Positions 47,677 to 59,626 of a stretch of DNA of 64,000 nucleotides are shown here, one piece after another. Each line of letters starts with the position of its first letter. Within the stretch, counting starts at the first letter, position 1. Position numbers and translations under genes: made by a program. Origin of the DNA: Chamaecrista fasciculata (lineage: Eukaryota; Streptophyta; Magnoliopsida; Fabales; Fabaceae); contig QANZ01002429.1 in NCBI GenBank assembly GCA_003254925.1, forward strand, positions 137,252 through 201,251, given 5' to 3'. The notes under the pieces were generated by a model. The model made no database searches. It had not been told where the DNA came from and saw only the letters and a list, made by a program, of their open reading frames with translations.

Positions 47677-47692
47677 AAATCTCATCATTTAA

Positions 47693-48424
47693 TTATAATT
47701 TTAAAGAAATGTGATGTTTTAAAATTGAATTTTTAGTTTAATCTATATTTACATAATTTTTTCATTAATCTCCCAAAACAAAACAAAAAAGAAGAAAGAT
47801 AAAAGGACGAATGAAGCTGTTTGGTGGATTGATCCAGCTTGAAGCTCACTTCTGTTGGCCCAAGCCTGTTTAGTCGCTGGATTGAGTTTTCAACTTGGTC
47901 CACTTGTTTCCATTTTTGTCAATTGCATTGTATATGCATCACGTATCGAAACAAAAATAATAATTACATGCCTCAATCCACCAAGAAAGAAAGAAACAAA
48001 ATTTGTTTCCCTTATACATAAAAATAATTATAAAATAAATAAAAAAATCTCTAAGCCGCAAGAGGGTGATCAGGAAAAATCCAACTATCATCATAGTCGA
48101 AGAAAGTTCCAAAAGGGAAAAAAACCAAGACAATAATGAAATTATCAATATCATCAATATCAATATTAAACATGTTAGAAAAAATAAAATAGAAAAAAGA
48201 GATGAAGAGAATAATAGAAATTAATGGGATGGCTTTGAGACGTGACGAATCACTTTCCTTAAAGAGTAATTGCCTATACATTGGGGAAAGTTAGGTAAGC
48301 CCCTTTCAAGATACAACAAAGTCTATGAATTGAATTTAACATACTATTTCATAATAAATATTGTCTTACATCTTATGTGATTTCCATCACTATTTATAAT
48401 TGGCCAAGAGATATAATCCATAAG
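47693..48424. other. Gene-free stretch
   Basis: AT-rich with ATCATCAATATCAAT-type simple sequence near 48143-48165. No gene is seen. Confidence 0.4.
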
Positions 48425-48590
48425 ATATGTCATTTCATTTGAAAGATGTGTTCATTAACTACTAATAGATATTATCTAAAAGTTATATCTCTTCGTAACA
48501 AAAGATGTGTCTATTAATAATTGAAAGACACCATTAGATAGATGTAACTTTTCAAATGAAAGGATATGTCTATTAATTATTAATAGACAG
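48425..48590. repeat. Degenerate tandem repeat
   Basis: Three related units of about 55-60 bp carry GATRTGTCTATTAATNATTAATAGA-like cores (near 48425, 48502 and 48563). The MITE at 48593 is inserted at its end. Confidence 0.5.
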
Positions 48591-48592
48591 TC

Positions 48593-48938
48593 CTATGAAG
48601 CATGGACACTTCATTTTGAAGGCGTGTCACCGTGTCAGACACGTGTCAGTGTCCGACACTCGTACGACACCGACACGACACATATACATAAATTTTAGAA
48701 TATAAATCAATTTTTTGTAACTTTAACATGACATACAAGAGAAAATAATAATAGATATAACATATATTATGAACAAAAATTGTAATTTTAAAATTTTTCA
48801 TTAAAAATTATGAATATTTAATTATTTATATATATAAATGTATGCCGTGTCGTGTCGGGTAATTCTGAGAGTTTGGCGTCTCGTTGTGTCCGTGTCCGTG
48901 TCATGTCCCGTGTCCGTGTCAGTGTCCATGCTTCATAG
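48593..48938. mobile_element. MITE, GTGTCG-rich family, copy 3
   Basis: The ends CTATGAAGCATGGACACT and AGTGTCCATGCTTCATAG are perfect inverses. Inside, GTGTC/CGACAC runs alternate. ATAGACA occurs on both flanks (48583-48589 and 48939-48945), offset by three bases on the left, a possible target duplication. It is the best preserved of three copies in this window. Confidence 0.75.
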
Positions 48939-49580
48939 ATAGACACCTTTTGAAAAAACTTCTCATGTGTTTTGATGAAACAAATCATATAAACATAATT
49001 AATTGAATATATTATCATATTAAATTAATTATATATCATAGACTTTTATTTATTTATCTAAAATTATGACCACATCGATAATATTATAAGCTATCCAACA
49101 AAACAAATCACATAACCACCAATCATTTGTGTTCCAAAAATTAAAAAAAAATAGGATGATGTTATATCTAGTACATTCCAGAAGCTTGTAGAACTTTCAT
49201 AATTGGTTCATTTCCACAATGAAGCAATATAATAATACAGCCATCACGTAAAAAACAAAGTAAACAACATTTGTTTACAATTTTATGGGATACAAAGTAA
49301 TAATATTAAAATAAAGTTTATAATAAAGAAATAAATGTTCCCACCAATTTAAGATTAAACAAATGCAAGTTGCCCAAAGTGGAAAGCCAGGATGCTTCTG
49401 GTATTCACTATCCACTATGGGTGACTCACATACCGAGACTATGGACTGTGCTGGCGTGTCGCATTAGTTTCTCTCCCTCCAGTCCTCCACATGCTTCTTC
49501 TTTTATTATAATTTTTTTTTTTCTTCCATAGTTTTCTTGTTGAAAAACGAAAATGAATGCACTGCCATGGGTTTTCAGTA

Positions 49581-49690
49581 AAGTGGCATGGAGTGTGAAA
49601 CAAGAAATAGGTCATTAAATTAAACAGTGTTTTCATTCTAATGAAACACTGTATTTTAAATTTCTTGTTTCACACTGTAGGCCACTTCAG
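49581..49690. ncRNA. Candidate hairpin (miRNA-like or short foldback)
   Basis: The left arm AAGTGGCATGGAGTGTGAAA plus CAAGAAAT (49581-49608) pairs with the right arm at 49660-49687 with about three mismatches. An inner stem, CAGTGTTTTCATT against AATGAAACACTG (49625-49651), closes the loop. The size and near-perfect outer stem suit a young MIRNA precursor, but a tiny MITE is equally possible. I recognise no known miRNA. Confidence 0.35.
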
Positions 49691-49897
49691 GGAAGATCCA
49701 ACCTCGAGAATTTTAGAGTTATCACTTCTTATCCGTCAAAAGTGTTTCTTTTATATTTTTATATGTAGTTTTTCACCATCATACTTCAACCATAATATTG
49801 AAGAACCCAAGTGCGTGATTAAACTGATGTTTTATTAAAGCTTCTCCAAACCTAGTAGGAATCTCTTCGGCCACAAACTGCTTTTTGAATATAATTG

Positions 49898-50970
49898 GAA
49901 ATGGATTCTCTACTGTCTAAATCTTGTGCTGTCTCTGCTGTTAATAGATCAGGAGCATTAATTATATCTAATGGTCTAACAAGTGTCACGTTAGGTCTCT
50001 TTTTCTTTACACCAAAACAACATATTTTTTATCTTCTTCCTTCTTGTTTTCAGCCACATCGTGAAAAAAAAAAAAAATCATTTTGCTCTCAGATTTTTAT
50101 CTTCTTCGAAAAGGCTCTCCCTCCATTGTTCCATTCCTTACTAAACTCTTCCAAACCTCCTGAAGCTTCATTCACAGTTGAGATGTGTAAAAATGGAAAC
50201 AATCTGCAATTCAATAAAGAAGTTAATCCATCTCAAGTAACTTCAGATCCAAAGCAAATCCCTCAAAGTGTTTCCAGATAGGTAATTAAACTCGTAAATA
50301 TGCAAACACTTGACTTGAGATACTCCAGCAACCTCAACTGTGCTGAGAGCAAAATGACTTTTTTTTTTATGGGTAAATTATATTCTGGTACCTCATGTTC
50401 GGTAATATTTCACTTTGGTATCTTATGATTTAAAAAATGACACTTTGGTATCCGGTGGTATTCTTTATTAACACTTTGGTACCTTTTGGAGCTATTTTGT
50501 AATTTTAACTATAATAAATTTTGCAAAAGTTAACAATTGACCCCAAAAAATTTTCAGAAAATTACAAATAAGTCCCTGGATACATATTACTTAGGGACTA
50601 AAATGAAAACTTAAAAAATTGGGGTCAATATGTAATTTTTGCAAAATTTGTTATGGTTAAAATTATAAAATAGCTCCAAAGGTACCAAAGTATTTATGGA
50701 GAATACCATAGGGTACCAAAGTGTCATTTTTTAAAGCACAGGGTACCAAAGTGAAATATAACTAAACTATATGATACCAAAATATAATTTACCTATTTAT
50801 TTTTCACGGTGTGGCTGAAAACAAGAACAAAGAAGAAAAAAATCTACTGTTTTGGTGCAATAAAAAAGAAATCTGACGTGGCACTTATTGGACCATTAGA
50901 TAGAATGCTCCTAACTTTTTGAACAACAGAAACCGCACAAGTTTTGTACAGCTGAGATCCATTGGCATTT
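49898..50970. mobile_element. Foldback element with a second element inserted in its right arm
   Basis: The outer arms are inverted: the left has GGAGCATTAATTATATCTAATGG, CACCAAAACA and TTGTTTTCAGCCACATCGTG (about 49898-50090). The right has the opposed versions from 50330 to 50970. ATTTTGCTCTCAG and CTGAGAGCAAAAT (50080-50098 and 50343-50357) are the inner ends. The right arm is split by 50371-50793. The core (about 50099-50340) includes an open frame ending at 50281 that may be a captured gene piece; I do not recognise it. Confidence 0.7.
50371..50793. mobile_element. Foldback MITE nested in the 49898-50970 element
   Basis: It begins GGGTAAATTATATT and ends AATATAATTTACC. The arms are full of CACTTTGGTACC / GGTACCAAAGTG steps, inverted for about 150 bp each side of a GGGACTTATTTG-like centre. 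Its GGGTAAATTA terminus resembles that of 36266-37408, so the two may share a transposase source. Confidence 0.8.
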
Positions 50971-51840
50971 ACATGAATAAGCTATCTTTTATTGTAACAC
51001 CCACCTAAAAAACACACGGCACACAAATTGTATCAGTATACACTACTCTTCAAAATTTTATGTTCTTCAATGATTTACACCTTTAACGTATATGCTCAAG
51101 TTTGTTCATTACAATCACGCTTTTACGCTCAAGATTTCACAAAGATATATAGAGAATTGGAGTTCTTTGAAATTGAAGCTTTAATCATTAAAATTCAAAA
51201 TAGAAATAACTTGCCGTCATAGACTCAAATCCAAAAAATATAAAACTCAAAACCGAAGGAACAGCTCCGAAAAACTGGTGTGGTTCTTTTTTAAAATAGA
51301 AAATTTACTATTTGATCTACGGAAAAAAAATATATGATTTAGTATAAATTCAAATATCAAATAATAAACTTTTTCTAGAAAAAAAAAAAAAAAAGAAAAG
51401 GCAAGAGATGGGAGAGAGAGCAGAACCTGAAAAGTGCAGTTGAAACAGAATGAAATGTTGAAAAATTGGTACTTATCTTGGTTGCATAGTGTTGAGTGAG
51501 ATTACCCCCTACCAACCAAGCAAAAAAAACTCTAGATTTCCTTGCATCCTCCTTCATTATGCTTCGTGGCTATGAATCGATATAGTGATTTTCTGGTGAG
51601 AGAGAGAGAGAGAGAGGTAGAAAAGGGTTTTGCAAAAATTGCCAATCAAACATCTAATACCAAAATATCTGATACAATACTAATAATAAATCAGTGTGCG
51701 AATAGCAAAACCGGTATTTTAAAAACATGTTGGTGAACCCCACACATTGACATAACCCAAATAAAAAAAATAAAAAAACAGACAATGATCCACCATGGCC
51801 ATTGGCCATACTAGTGTGCTTGCCCTCTCGCTTATGTAAC
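50971..51840. other. Spacer upstream of the HSF gene
   Basis: There is a GA microsatellite at about 51598-51617 and an A-rich run near 51379-51396. No gene is seen. Confidence 0.4.
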
Positions 51841-51853
51841 TTCCAGAATCTTC
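51841..51853 (+). promoter_or_regulatory. Heat shock element upstream of HSFA7
   Basis: TTCcaGAAtcTTC is a perfect three-unit heat shock element (alternating TTC and GAA with 2-bp spacers), 475 bp above the ATG of the heat stress factor gene. A weaker GAAcTTTC-like pair lies near 51951. This suits a gene switched on by class A1 heat stress factors. Function is inferred. Confidence 0.6.
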
Positions 51854-52327
51854 TGAACTTGAAGCCTTCCTCTCTATCGCCAATCCAACTTGCTATATGC
51901 GGAAAGGCCTCAATTAATAAATAACTCAATATTGCCCCCAAGATGTCTAGAACTTTCCAATTTTATTTTTTCAATTTCTTTTATTCCGAATTTCCTATTA
52001 CACTTTCTTTGCTATTTAATCCCTCCTACGCCACGCTGTGCCTCCTTCGTATTTGGGCGTGCCAAACAAACAACTGCTTCTTCAACTGCCTAAATGACTT
52101 TCCTCACAAGCAAACACACTCTCCGATTCCCTTCTTCCTTACAAATACAATATCCAAAACCTCCACGCATATCATCATTTCCCATCTTTTTCATCGACCT
52201 AATCTCATTTCAATTCTTATAGAGTTTTACCTTTCACTTCATCTGCATTAGAATACTGGTGAAAAACGCAGAACAAAGGAAACATCTCCGAAGCCTAGCA
52301 TAGCGAGCGAGAGATTTGAGGCTGAGG

Positions 52328-54074
52328 ATGAATTATCAGTACTCAGTGAAAGAGGAGTACATAGAAACGTCTTCATCTGAAGCACAAGGTGAAGTAGCGT
52401 CAATGATTCCGCCTCCGCAGCCAAGAGAGGGGCTTCATGATATAGGGCCACCTCCATTTCTAACGAAGACTTTCGATGTTGTGGACGATCCAACCACTAA
52501 TTACATAGTCTCCTGGAGCAGAGGAGGCTCTAGCTTCGTCGTCTCGGATCCACATGCCTTCTCCACCACTCTTCTTCCCAGATACTTCAAACACAACAAT
52601 TTCTCAAGTTTCGTCAGGCAATTAAACACTTATGTAAGTATTCTTATACTCTTTAACCTGCGTTTCATAGTTTATCAGGATTCAGGATATTACTTACTCG
52701 CACTAACCCTGACTTGTCTTGGGATTTCTAAATCTAATAGTAATGTTTTCTTTGAATTATTAAAAAAAAAACCATTTTCTTTATCTATTGTGTAAATTGA
52801 TTGATTTGCTTAGCTGGATTAGTTGGATGTCAAACCAAGTTTCCCATCGATACAAGTCAGTGAATAGTATAACGTCGTAATAGTAATTAGTAGGTTGGGA
52901 TTAGAATAGATTGTTTAGATTCTTCTTATTCTTTTTCTTCAAGAAAAAAAAATGGCATCAGATATATGAATATTAACACTGTTATCTTGTGAGAAAATTC
53001 AATGTATGCTTCTTGTGCTTTCTGGACTTCCTACCTTATCTTTTGCCACAATGGAACTAAATTATTGATTCTGGCCTTACTCCTTATACAACATTTATTG
53101 AAGTCTTTCAAAGTGTCCCCGGCCCAATCTTTCTAATTTCTTTTAGTACCTTCCTTAATCTAATTTAATTTCCTTTAGTTTAGTCTTTCTCAATCTCTAT
53201 TTGGTAGTAGGCTGTGACTTTAAAACACTTGACTTAGATTAGCTAATCTATCAAAAAGTTCTGATTAGTTGAATGTGGAATTCAATATCGCAATTTGCAG
53301 GGTTTTAGGAAAATAGACCCAGATAGATGGGAGTTTGCAAATGAAGGATTCTTGAGAGGCCACAGGCATCTCTTGAGGAACATAAGGAGAAGGAAGGCGC
53401 CTTCTAATCCTGCGCTTTCCCAACAAGCCCAACAAGGGCATTGTGTTGAAGTGGGCAGGTTTGGACTAGACCAAGAAATTGACCGTTTAAGGCGAGACAA
53501 ACAGGTGTTAATGATGGAGCTGGTAAAGCTTAGGCAGCAGCAACAGAATACAAGAGCATACCTGCAGGCAATGGAGCAAAGGTTACAAGGCACAGAAATG
53601 AAGCAGCAACAAATGATGGCTTTCCTAGCCAGAGCTATGAAAAATCCAGCCTTTCTCAACCAATTACTCCAACAGAAAGAAAAGAGGAAGGAACTTGAAG
53701 AAGCCATAACCAAGAAGAGAAGAAGGCCAATTGAGCAAGGACCAAGTGCTATTGGTGAGGCAAGCAGTGGTGGTAGTAGAGGAAAGAACTCTGTGAAAGA
53801 TGAGCCTTTAGATATTAGGGACTATGGGTTTGAAGTTTCAGAGCTGGAAGTGCTTGCCATGGAAATGCAAGGCTATGGTAGGGGCAGAAGAGAACAAGAG
53901 GCGCCAGAAGAACCACAGGAGAGGCTGGACAAAGAACTTGATGAGGGTTTCTGGGAAGAACTATTTAGTGAAAATTTTGAGGGTGAATTAGATATTCCAA
54001 GCACTGAAGGTGAAGATGAAGATGTCAATGTCTTGGCCAATCGCTTAGGGTACTTGGGTTCAAGTCCTAAGTAA
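52328..54074 (+). CDS. HSFA7: Heat stress transcription factor, class A (A7/A6b type)
   Basis: Nuclear activator that binds heat shock elements as a trimer. Exon 1 is 52328-52633 and exon 2 is 53301-54074, giving 359 aa. The single intron splits the DNA-binding domain after RQLNTY, the fixed HSF position. The domain covers residues 41-135 ([36 protein letters not shown]). HR-A/B coiled coil spans about 159-228. NLS KKRRRP is at 240-245, VKDEP at 267-271 fits a sumoylation motif, the AHA motif DEGFWEELF is at 316-324, and a C-terminal leucine-rich export signal [11 protein letters not shown] is at 344-354. [12 protein letters not shown] matches Arabidopsis HSFA7a, while [12 protein letters not shown] resembles HSFA6b, so the class A6/A7 boundary is open. 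The ATG at 52328 is the first in frame. Confidence 0.9.
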
Positions 54075-57000
54075 ACCACTGATCTTAGTGAAGAGTGAAG
54101 ACTAAGTTACATGTTGAAGAGATCTCAATTTTGAAGGGATCTCAATTGGCAAGACACGAAGTGTACTTGTGGGAATTACTTGACTTTTTGGTGCCTCTAA
54201 GTTCTAACCCATATCTATCTATGACCTCTTGTAGCATTTGTAAAACCTCAAGTTTTCTCACTTTTCTCAATCTTGATTAGGTAGTTTGCAGCTGATGCTT
54301 GGACAAGAATCTGTGGTAGTGATTACGGTCATTATTAATCTCAAGGTTCAGTTTTTTTTTTTTTCTTACAGTGTGATGGCATGAACCCAGATATGTTATT
54401 CTTAATATCTTGACCCATTTAATGATAATGAATGTAGATTATGACCAGAAGCTGTAAAGTGGACAAGAAGTAGCTGAACTCCAAGAATCAATCATAACTG
54501 AATGTTGCTTTTGAGTCCAGAGCCAGTTGATGGTTAACATGTCGGTTTGATTTTTTATCCTCTCCTACTTTTAATGTTTGTCGATTGCATTGTGGTCGGA
54601 AATAAAACGAGAGGCCACAGTTTGACGAATTTCATGATGTTACGTATGTGCCATGGAAATATCTTCCTGTCCCATCAAGATTCATTTCTCGTTAAATATT
54701 GGTTTCGTCATTTGTGGGCTCTCGATAAGAGACGTGCCATACTTCAGAGCATGATCAAAGATGAAAGTGGCAAATTTTGTGGTCGTTCTACTAGGTTTGC
54801 TTCACCATGATGACCACATGATTGCAAAAGCTAGCAGAATGGCAACCTTTAAATGCAGATTTTTTTTTTTAAAAAAAAATTATTGCTAAGTACATTGTGG
54901 ACCTAAAAGTAAAAAGCCAGTGAAGAAAAGAAAAAGGTGTAAATTAGAGTGTAGTTATGTGAGTGTGAGATCTAGCCAAATGGAGGTTGATCTTGGTTTC
55001 TTTTGGTCGGTGAAAAAACCAGATGGTGTTTATTAATAGATCAAGTGTGTGTTTCAAGTTTTCCATGGTGCAAAAAGATTGATTTTGTATCATTCTAATT
55101 CCACAAGTGATACCAACTAGCATGATTGCATATACATATCTTCGTGAAAGGTTTTCTGTCCATTGAAAATCCTATGTCATTAACGTAGCTTGATATTTAT
55201 TTTTCTGAAGCTAGACGTCATTCTTTTCAACTAGAGCAGATTCAAGGTGAAACATATGGAAATATGCAGCATTCATGGTTTATTGAGAAATGTTACTTTG
55301 TAATTATTTTCCTATCTTGGTTTCCTTTCTGCTCTAAAAATCAGCCTTTCAAGATAGTTATATTTATATTAATTAGTAGTTTAATAGTAGCACAACAGTC
55401 GACAAAGTTGTGATACCGTTCTAATTCTACTTCTAGTTCATTCAAACCTGAGATTCCTGTGAAGTTTATTATTGTTGACATTGACTTTGGCCTTGTTCAC
55501 AAATGTTGTTGCTTACAAGGACGTTAGATATTTTAGGCCGGAGTTATCCTTTCAGAATGCAGCCTTCTGTCGCTAGCTTGCTCAAAGTACACGGAAGTTC
55601 ACCTGAACTCCTTCTCAATTATGAACTCTGATGGTAATTTGTGTAAAAGAAAAACCTAACATGATGTTAAGCGAGTCACGACATTTTCTGATTCTTAGCT
55701 CCTTTAATTTAGTTAATTTCACAGCTCAAGCGATTTTAAAGTATTGAGGTATTCATTTTAAATATTGCCCAAGTATTTTTAATCTCTTTATATTGTCATG
55801 TGATCTCTTTTAACTTTAGCCTTGCTATCTGTAGCACACAGGGGAAGTTTGAACTTGGGAGGATTGAGGAAACGGTACACGCAGTGCCTTATATATATAA
55901 TATTTAAAGACCAGCAAGTGATGGATGATTGATATTTTGATGTTCGCTTGTGTTTTGTGTAAAGTACTGAACAACCATCTCCCAGAAAAAATCAAAAGCC
56001 CTGTCTTGAACTGTTTGGACGAAGGCCCAAACTTTTCATATATATCACATCAAAATTTCAAAACTATTCAAGACAAATTTTGAGTGCATGTAAAATAAAA
56101 TTGTACAAAGGCATGTAATTTTGAGTGTAAATAAAATTGTACAGAGGCATGTGCGCTTTCCTATTATTCGTACGCATGCTGTTAGACAAGTTTAACGACC
56201 TAAGTAGCATGATCTTGACCGAATTTGTATGTCAGCCAGCTTCTTAGACTTGTGGTAAGAAAAAACAAAAAACGAAAAAGACTATTTATGTATGGCAGCA
56301 TTCCTGGAAGAAGCTTTGTTTCAGATTATGTGGAAACTCAGTCATGTGATGTCAGTGAAGTAGTGAACCAACCATATCTGATGCTGATACATATCACAAG
56401 AGTGAAGTGGTATAAGGAGCAAATGACTCATAGGTGTGCTGGAAGTAACAAAGACGTGGCAAGCAAAATGTGAGGCTATCATGTTAATCACCTTGCACTA
56501 GAGGACAAAAGTTGTTAGTTAGAGGGATCAAGTCTGTTAGCATTTTTTGTTGCATCTCTTTTATTATATATGGAGCATAATGGTGTAGGAGAAAGTTAAG
56601 CAATTTGATAGAAAGATCTTGGTCTTGGAGTTAGCACAGACTCGAATATGTGCCTTTTGCAGTACAATTTCCACTCTAGTACGAAATTGTTTTGCATTCC
56701 TCCATTTTAGTCCTTTCTCTGTCTTTCCATTTTGCCTTTCTTCTTCTTGAGTGTATCAGATGCTGTCAATGTTATTATGCTGTTGACTCAGTCTAGTCAA
56801 GAATGTGATGCTACCAGGTATTGACTAATTTGGTAAGGTAGGCGCCATTCTGGTCAAGACTAATCTTCAACTTAAAGTTTAAACTATTGAGCCGACTCAA
56901 TAGGACTCAGAATAATGTGTTCTTTTTTTCTTTTCTTTTTTTCCTTTTGTACTGATTTTGTAGAAGGGTTTGTTTTGTAGCATGTTAGCCATGATCATTT

Positions 57001-57954
57001 AAAATGACATTGAGGTAAAAAGTAAATTAAAAAAAATGTTAGTAGCTAAAGTGTATTCGAAGCTTTTGTAACTGATTTTTCTCTTCAGGCCAAAAAAAAA
57101 AAACTGATTTTTCTTGAGGCAGTGGAAATCTTACAGCAGAGAGCCGCCCGCATATGAAGTTGGAACTTGGAATGACATCAGCCAAATTCTGGTTGTATGG
57201 TGTGAGGCTTTCAATGGGCCTTAAATATTGGGCCGATGATGTATCCCAATAAACAATGACTAATTGGGCCTAGGAAACTATTCTAGCTCAGTTTGCTCTG
57301 CACACGTCAATGAACCAACCTATTCCATTAGCTTCTTTGTTTAAAGTTTAAACTGTCTGGTGTAAAATAAATAATAAATAAATTTCAATTCACTATTAGA
57401 GAATTTTATTAGAAGAATATCTCTCTTACGGGCCTTTTTTTAAAAAATAATAATAATATTAATGATGAGTTAGGTAACGATGCCAAGTTGCCAACCATGT
57501 CTACCTATGAATTGAAAAGAAATATTCTTCTATGTCTTTTCTGTTTTTGTCAAATTTTATAGGTTTACTAGACCTATATCTATAGATTACAAAATTCCAC
57601 CAACTTCGTGTTGGTTTATAATTACGTAATACCAGTGTATGTTCCTAGTTACAGTTTTCGACCATAAATTGAACAAACAGTTTACTGTTACTTCTTCTTT
57701 ACATAGTAGTAATGTAACATTGAATTATTGATGTTTCTATCATTAAAGGACAATCCTAATCCACGGGTTAAGAATCCTGTGGATTTGATTATTCATTATT
57801 ATGATGATTATAAAATGTCATTTATGAAATAAAAGATCCGTAGCAAGTAGCAACTGATAATTGATATTGTAGCAACATACCAAAAATGAAAATGTAATAA
57901 TCTAGGAACCAAATAAATAATATTCTCCATTTCTCCTACGTTATAAAATGAATA
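54075..57954. other. Gene-free stretch 3' of the HSF gene
   Basis: The first few hundred bases are the HSF 3' UTR. The rest is AT-rich spacer without recognisable genes or repeats. Open frames of 60-90 codons show no known domains. Confidence 0.45.
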
Positions 57955-58820
57955 GGTCAAATGTTGAAATTGGTCCTAAATGTATGTCCTTAAATTCATT
58001 TTGGTCTTAAATGTCTCAAAGTGTTCAAATTGGTCCTAAATGCTGCCATTTAATTTCATTTTGGTCCTAAATGATTGAATGTAGTTATATTTCTTTCATT
58101 TCAAGTTCAAATATGACGAGTCCAAAGCTATATGTTTTCGATGAGTACTTTCTCTATCTTGGGGTTATCAATAAATGAGGTCAAATTGAGTCATGAAAGT
58201 GGATCGTTCTTTTAACTATCAAATAGGCAAAGCTGGTCATGTTTCTCATGTTTCAAATTCGAATACTATGAATTACGACCTACCGATTACTCTTAACGAG
58301 TTTTATTTCTGTCCAATTGAGAATGTCAACAAATGAGATAAAATAGGGCTTAAAAGTAGATTTAGGACCAAAAAGTAAAAAAAATTATGAAAAATTGGTC
58401 CCAAACTCACTTTCAAGTCTGATTTAACCTCATTTACTGACGATTTCAAATGGGCAAAAAAAGAACACGTTAAAAATAGTACTTTGTAGCTCCGAACTCG
58501 TCATATTCAAACTTGAAATGAGGGAGATATGACCAACTTTATTTGTTGTCTGTGAAATGAGCTGCCACTTGTGAAACTCGACTAACCTCGATTGCTGACA
58601 ATTCCAACTGGATATAGAAAGTACTCGTAAAAGCAACCACATAGCTCTGAAGTTGTTACATTATATTCAAACTTGAAACGAGAGAGATATAAGCACATTT
58701 AGTATTTGGGACCAAAATGAAGCTAAATGGCAACATCTAGGACCAATTTGAACATTTTGAAACATTTAGGACCAAAATGAACTTAAAGACATACATTTAG
58801 GGCCGATTTGAGCATTGACC
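57955..58820. mobile_element. Large foldback element
   Basis: The left end GGTCAAATGTTGAAATTGG and the right end CCGATTTGAGCATTGACC are inverted. The arms repeat AATTGGTCCTAAATG / ACATTTAGGACCAA phrases and extend for over 200 bp each. The middle has further opposed segments around TCAAATATGACGAGT. No protein. Confidence 0.8.
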
Positions 58821-59015
58821 ATATAAATATATGCCATATAAACAGATCAATTCTACTTGTGGGAATATATATATTACGTTTAAAAATTAAAATTATTAAT
58901 TAATTGTATTAGGGCACATGTGATGAGTTGTGACAGACAAGTATGTGAATTTCGAACTTTCAATACTGATACACATATATAAATATATACACACACATAA
59001 TATATATATATATAT
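58821..59015. repeat. AT spacer ending in a flank duplicate
   Basis: The last about 40 bp (58975-59015), TATAAATATATACACACACA then ATAATATATATA, is repeated at 59586-59626 on the other side of the neighbouring element. Confidence 0.7.
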
Positions 59016-59585
59016 AAACACCCTTTCGTGCCCTAACGTTTGCGGTGATTTTCATTTATGCCCCTAACGTTTCATTTGTGTCAGTTGTGCCCCCAATGTG
59101 AAACGTTAGTTTCGATTATGCCCCCAATTTCAATCATCCACAAAAAAAAACACCATTTTCGCACGATTTGAGCTCGGTTTTGTCAGATTTTATATGGGTT
59201 TTAATTTTCGTACATCACAAACTTGATTACTGGAATCAATTTCAAAGATTAAGCTCAAAATAGCCCCAAATTCGAAGAAAATCGGACCCGATGAACCCTA
59301 AAAAGGACCAAAACGAAATGCAGCAAAACGAAGCATTTTTCTCAAATTTTTCATGTGCAAAATGATCATTAGGAGCCGAAAATGAGTACCCATAAACTCA
59401 TTTATCAAAACAAACTAAAACGAACACGGATCGAAGCTCAAAAGTTCCGAAAAACGATATACTAACGAGGGTGGGGGCATAATTGAAACTAACGTTTCAC
59501 ATTGGGGAACAACTGACACAAATGAAACGATAGGGGCATAACTGAAAATCACCCCAAACGTTAGAGGCACGAAAGAGTGTTTTGC
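59016..59585. mobile_element. Foldback element flanked by about 40-bp direct repeats
   Basis: The left end AAACACCCTTTCGTGCC and the right end GGCACGAAAGAGTGTTTTG are inverted. Inversion runs about 130 bp (TAACGTTTCATTTGTGTCAG and its opposite, ATGCCCCC/GGGGGCAT). The core near 59160-59460 is non-palindromic and does not read as protein. Both flanks carry the same ACACACACATAATATATATA stretch. Confidence 0.8.
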
Positions 59586-59626
59586 CTATATAAATATATA
59601 CACACACATAATATATATATATATAC

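Noticed and set aside
56225-56473. 82-codon ORF downstream of the HSF gene
   Set aside because: No recognisable domain, no splice context and no similarity I recall; probably chance.
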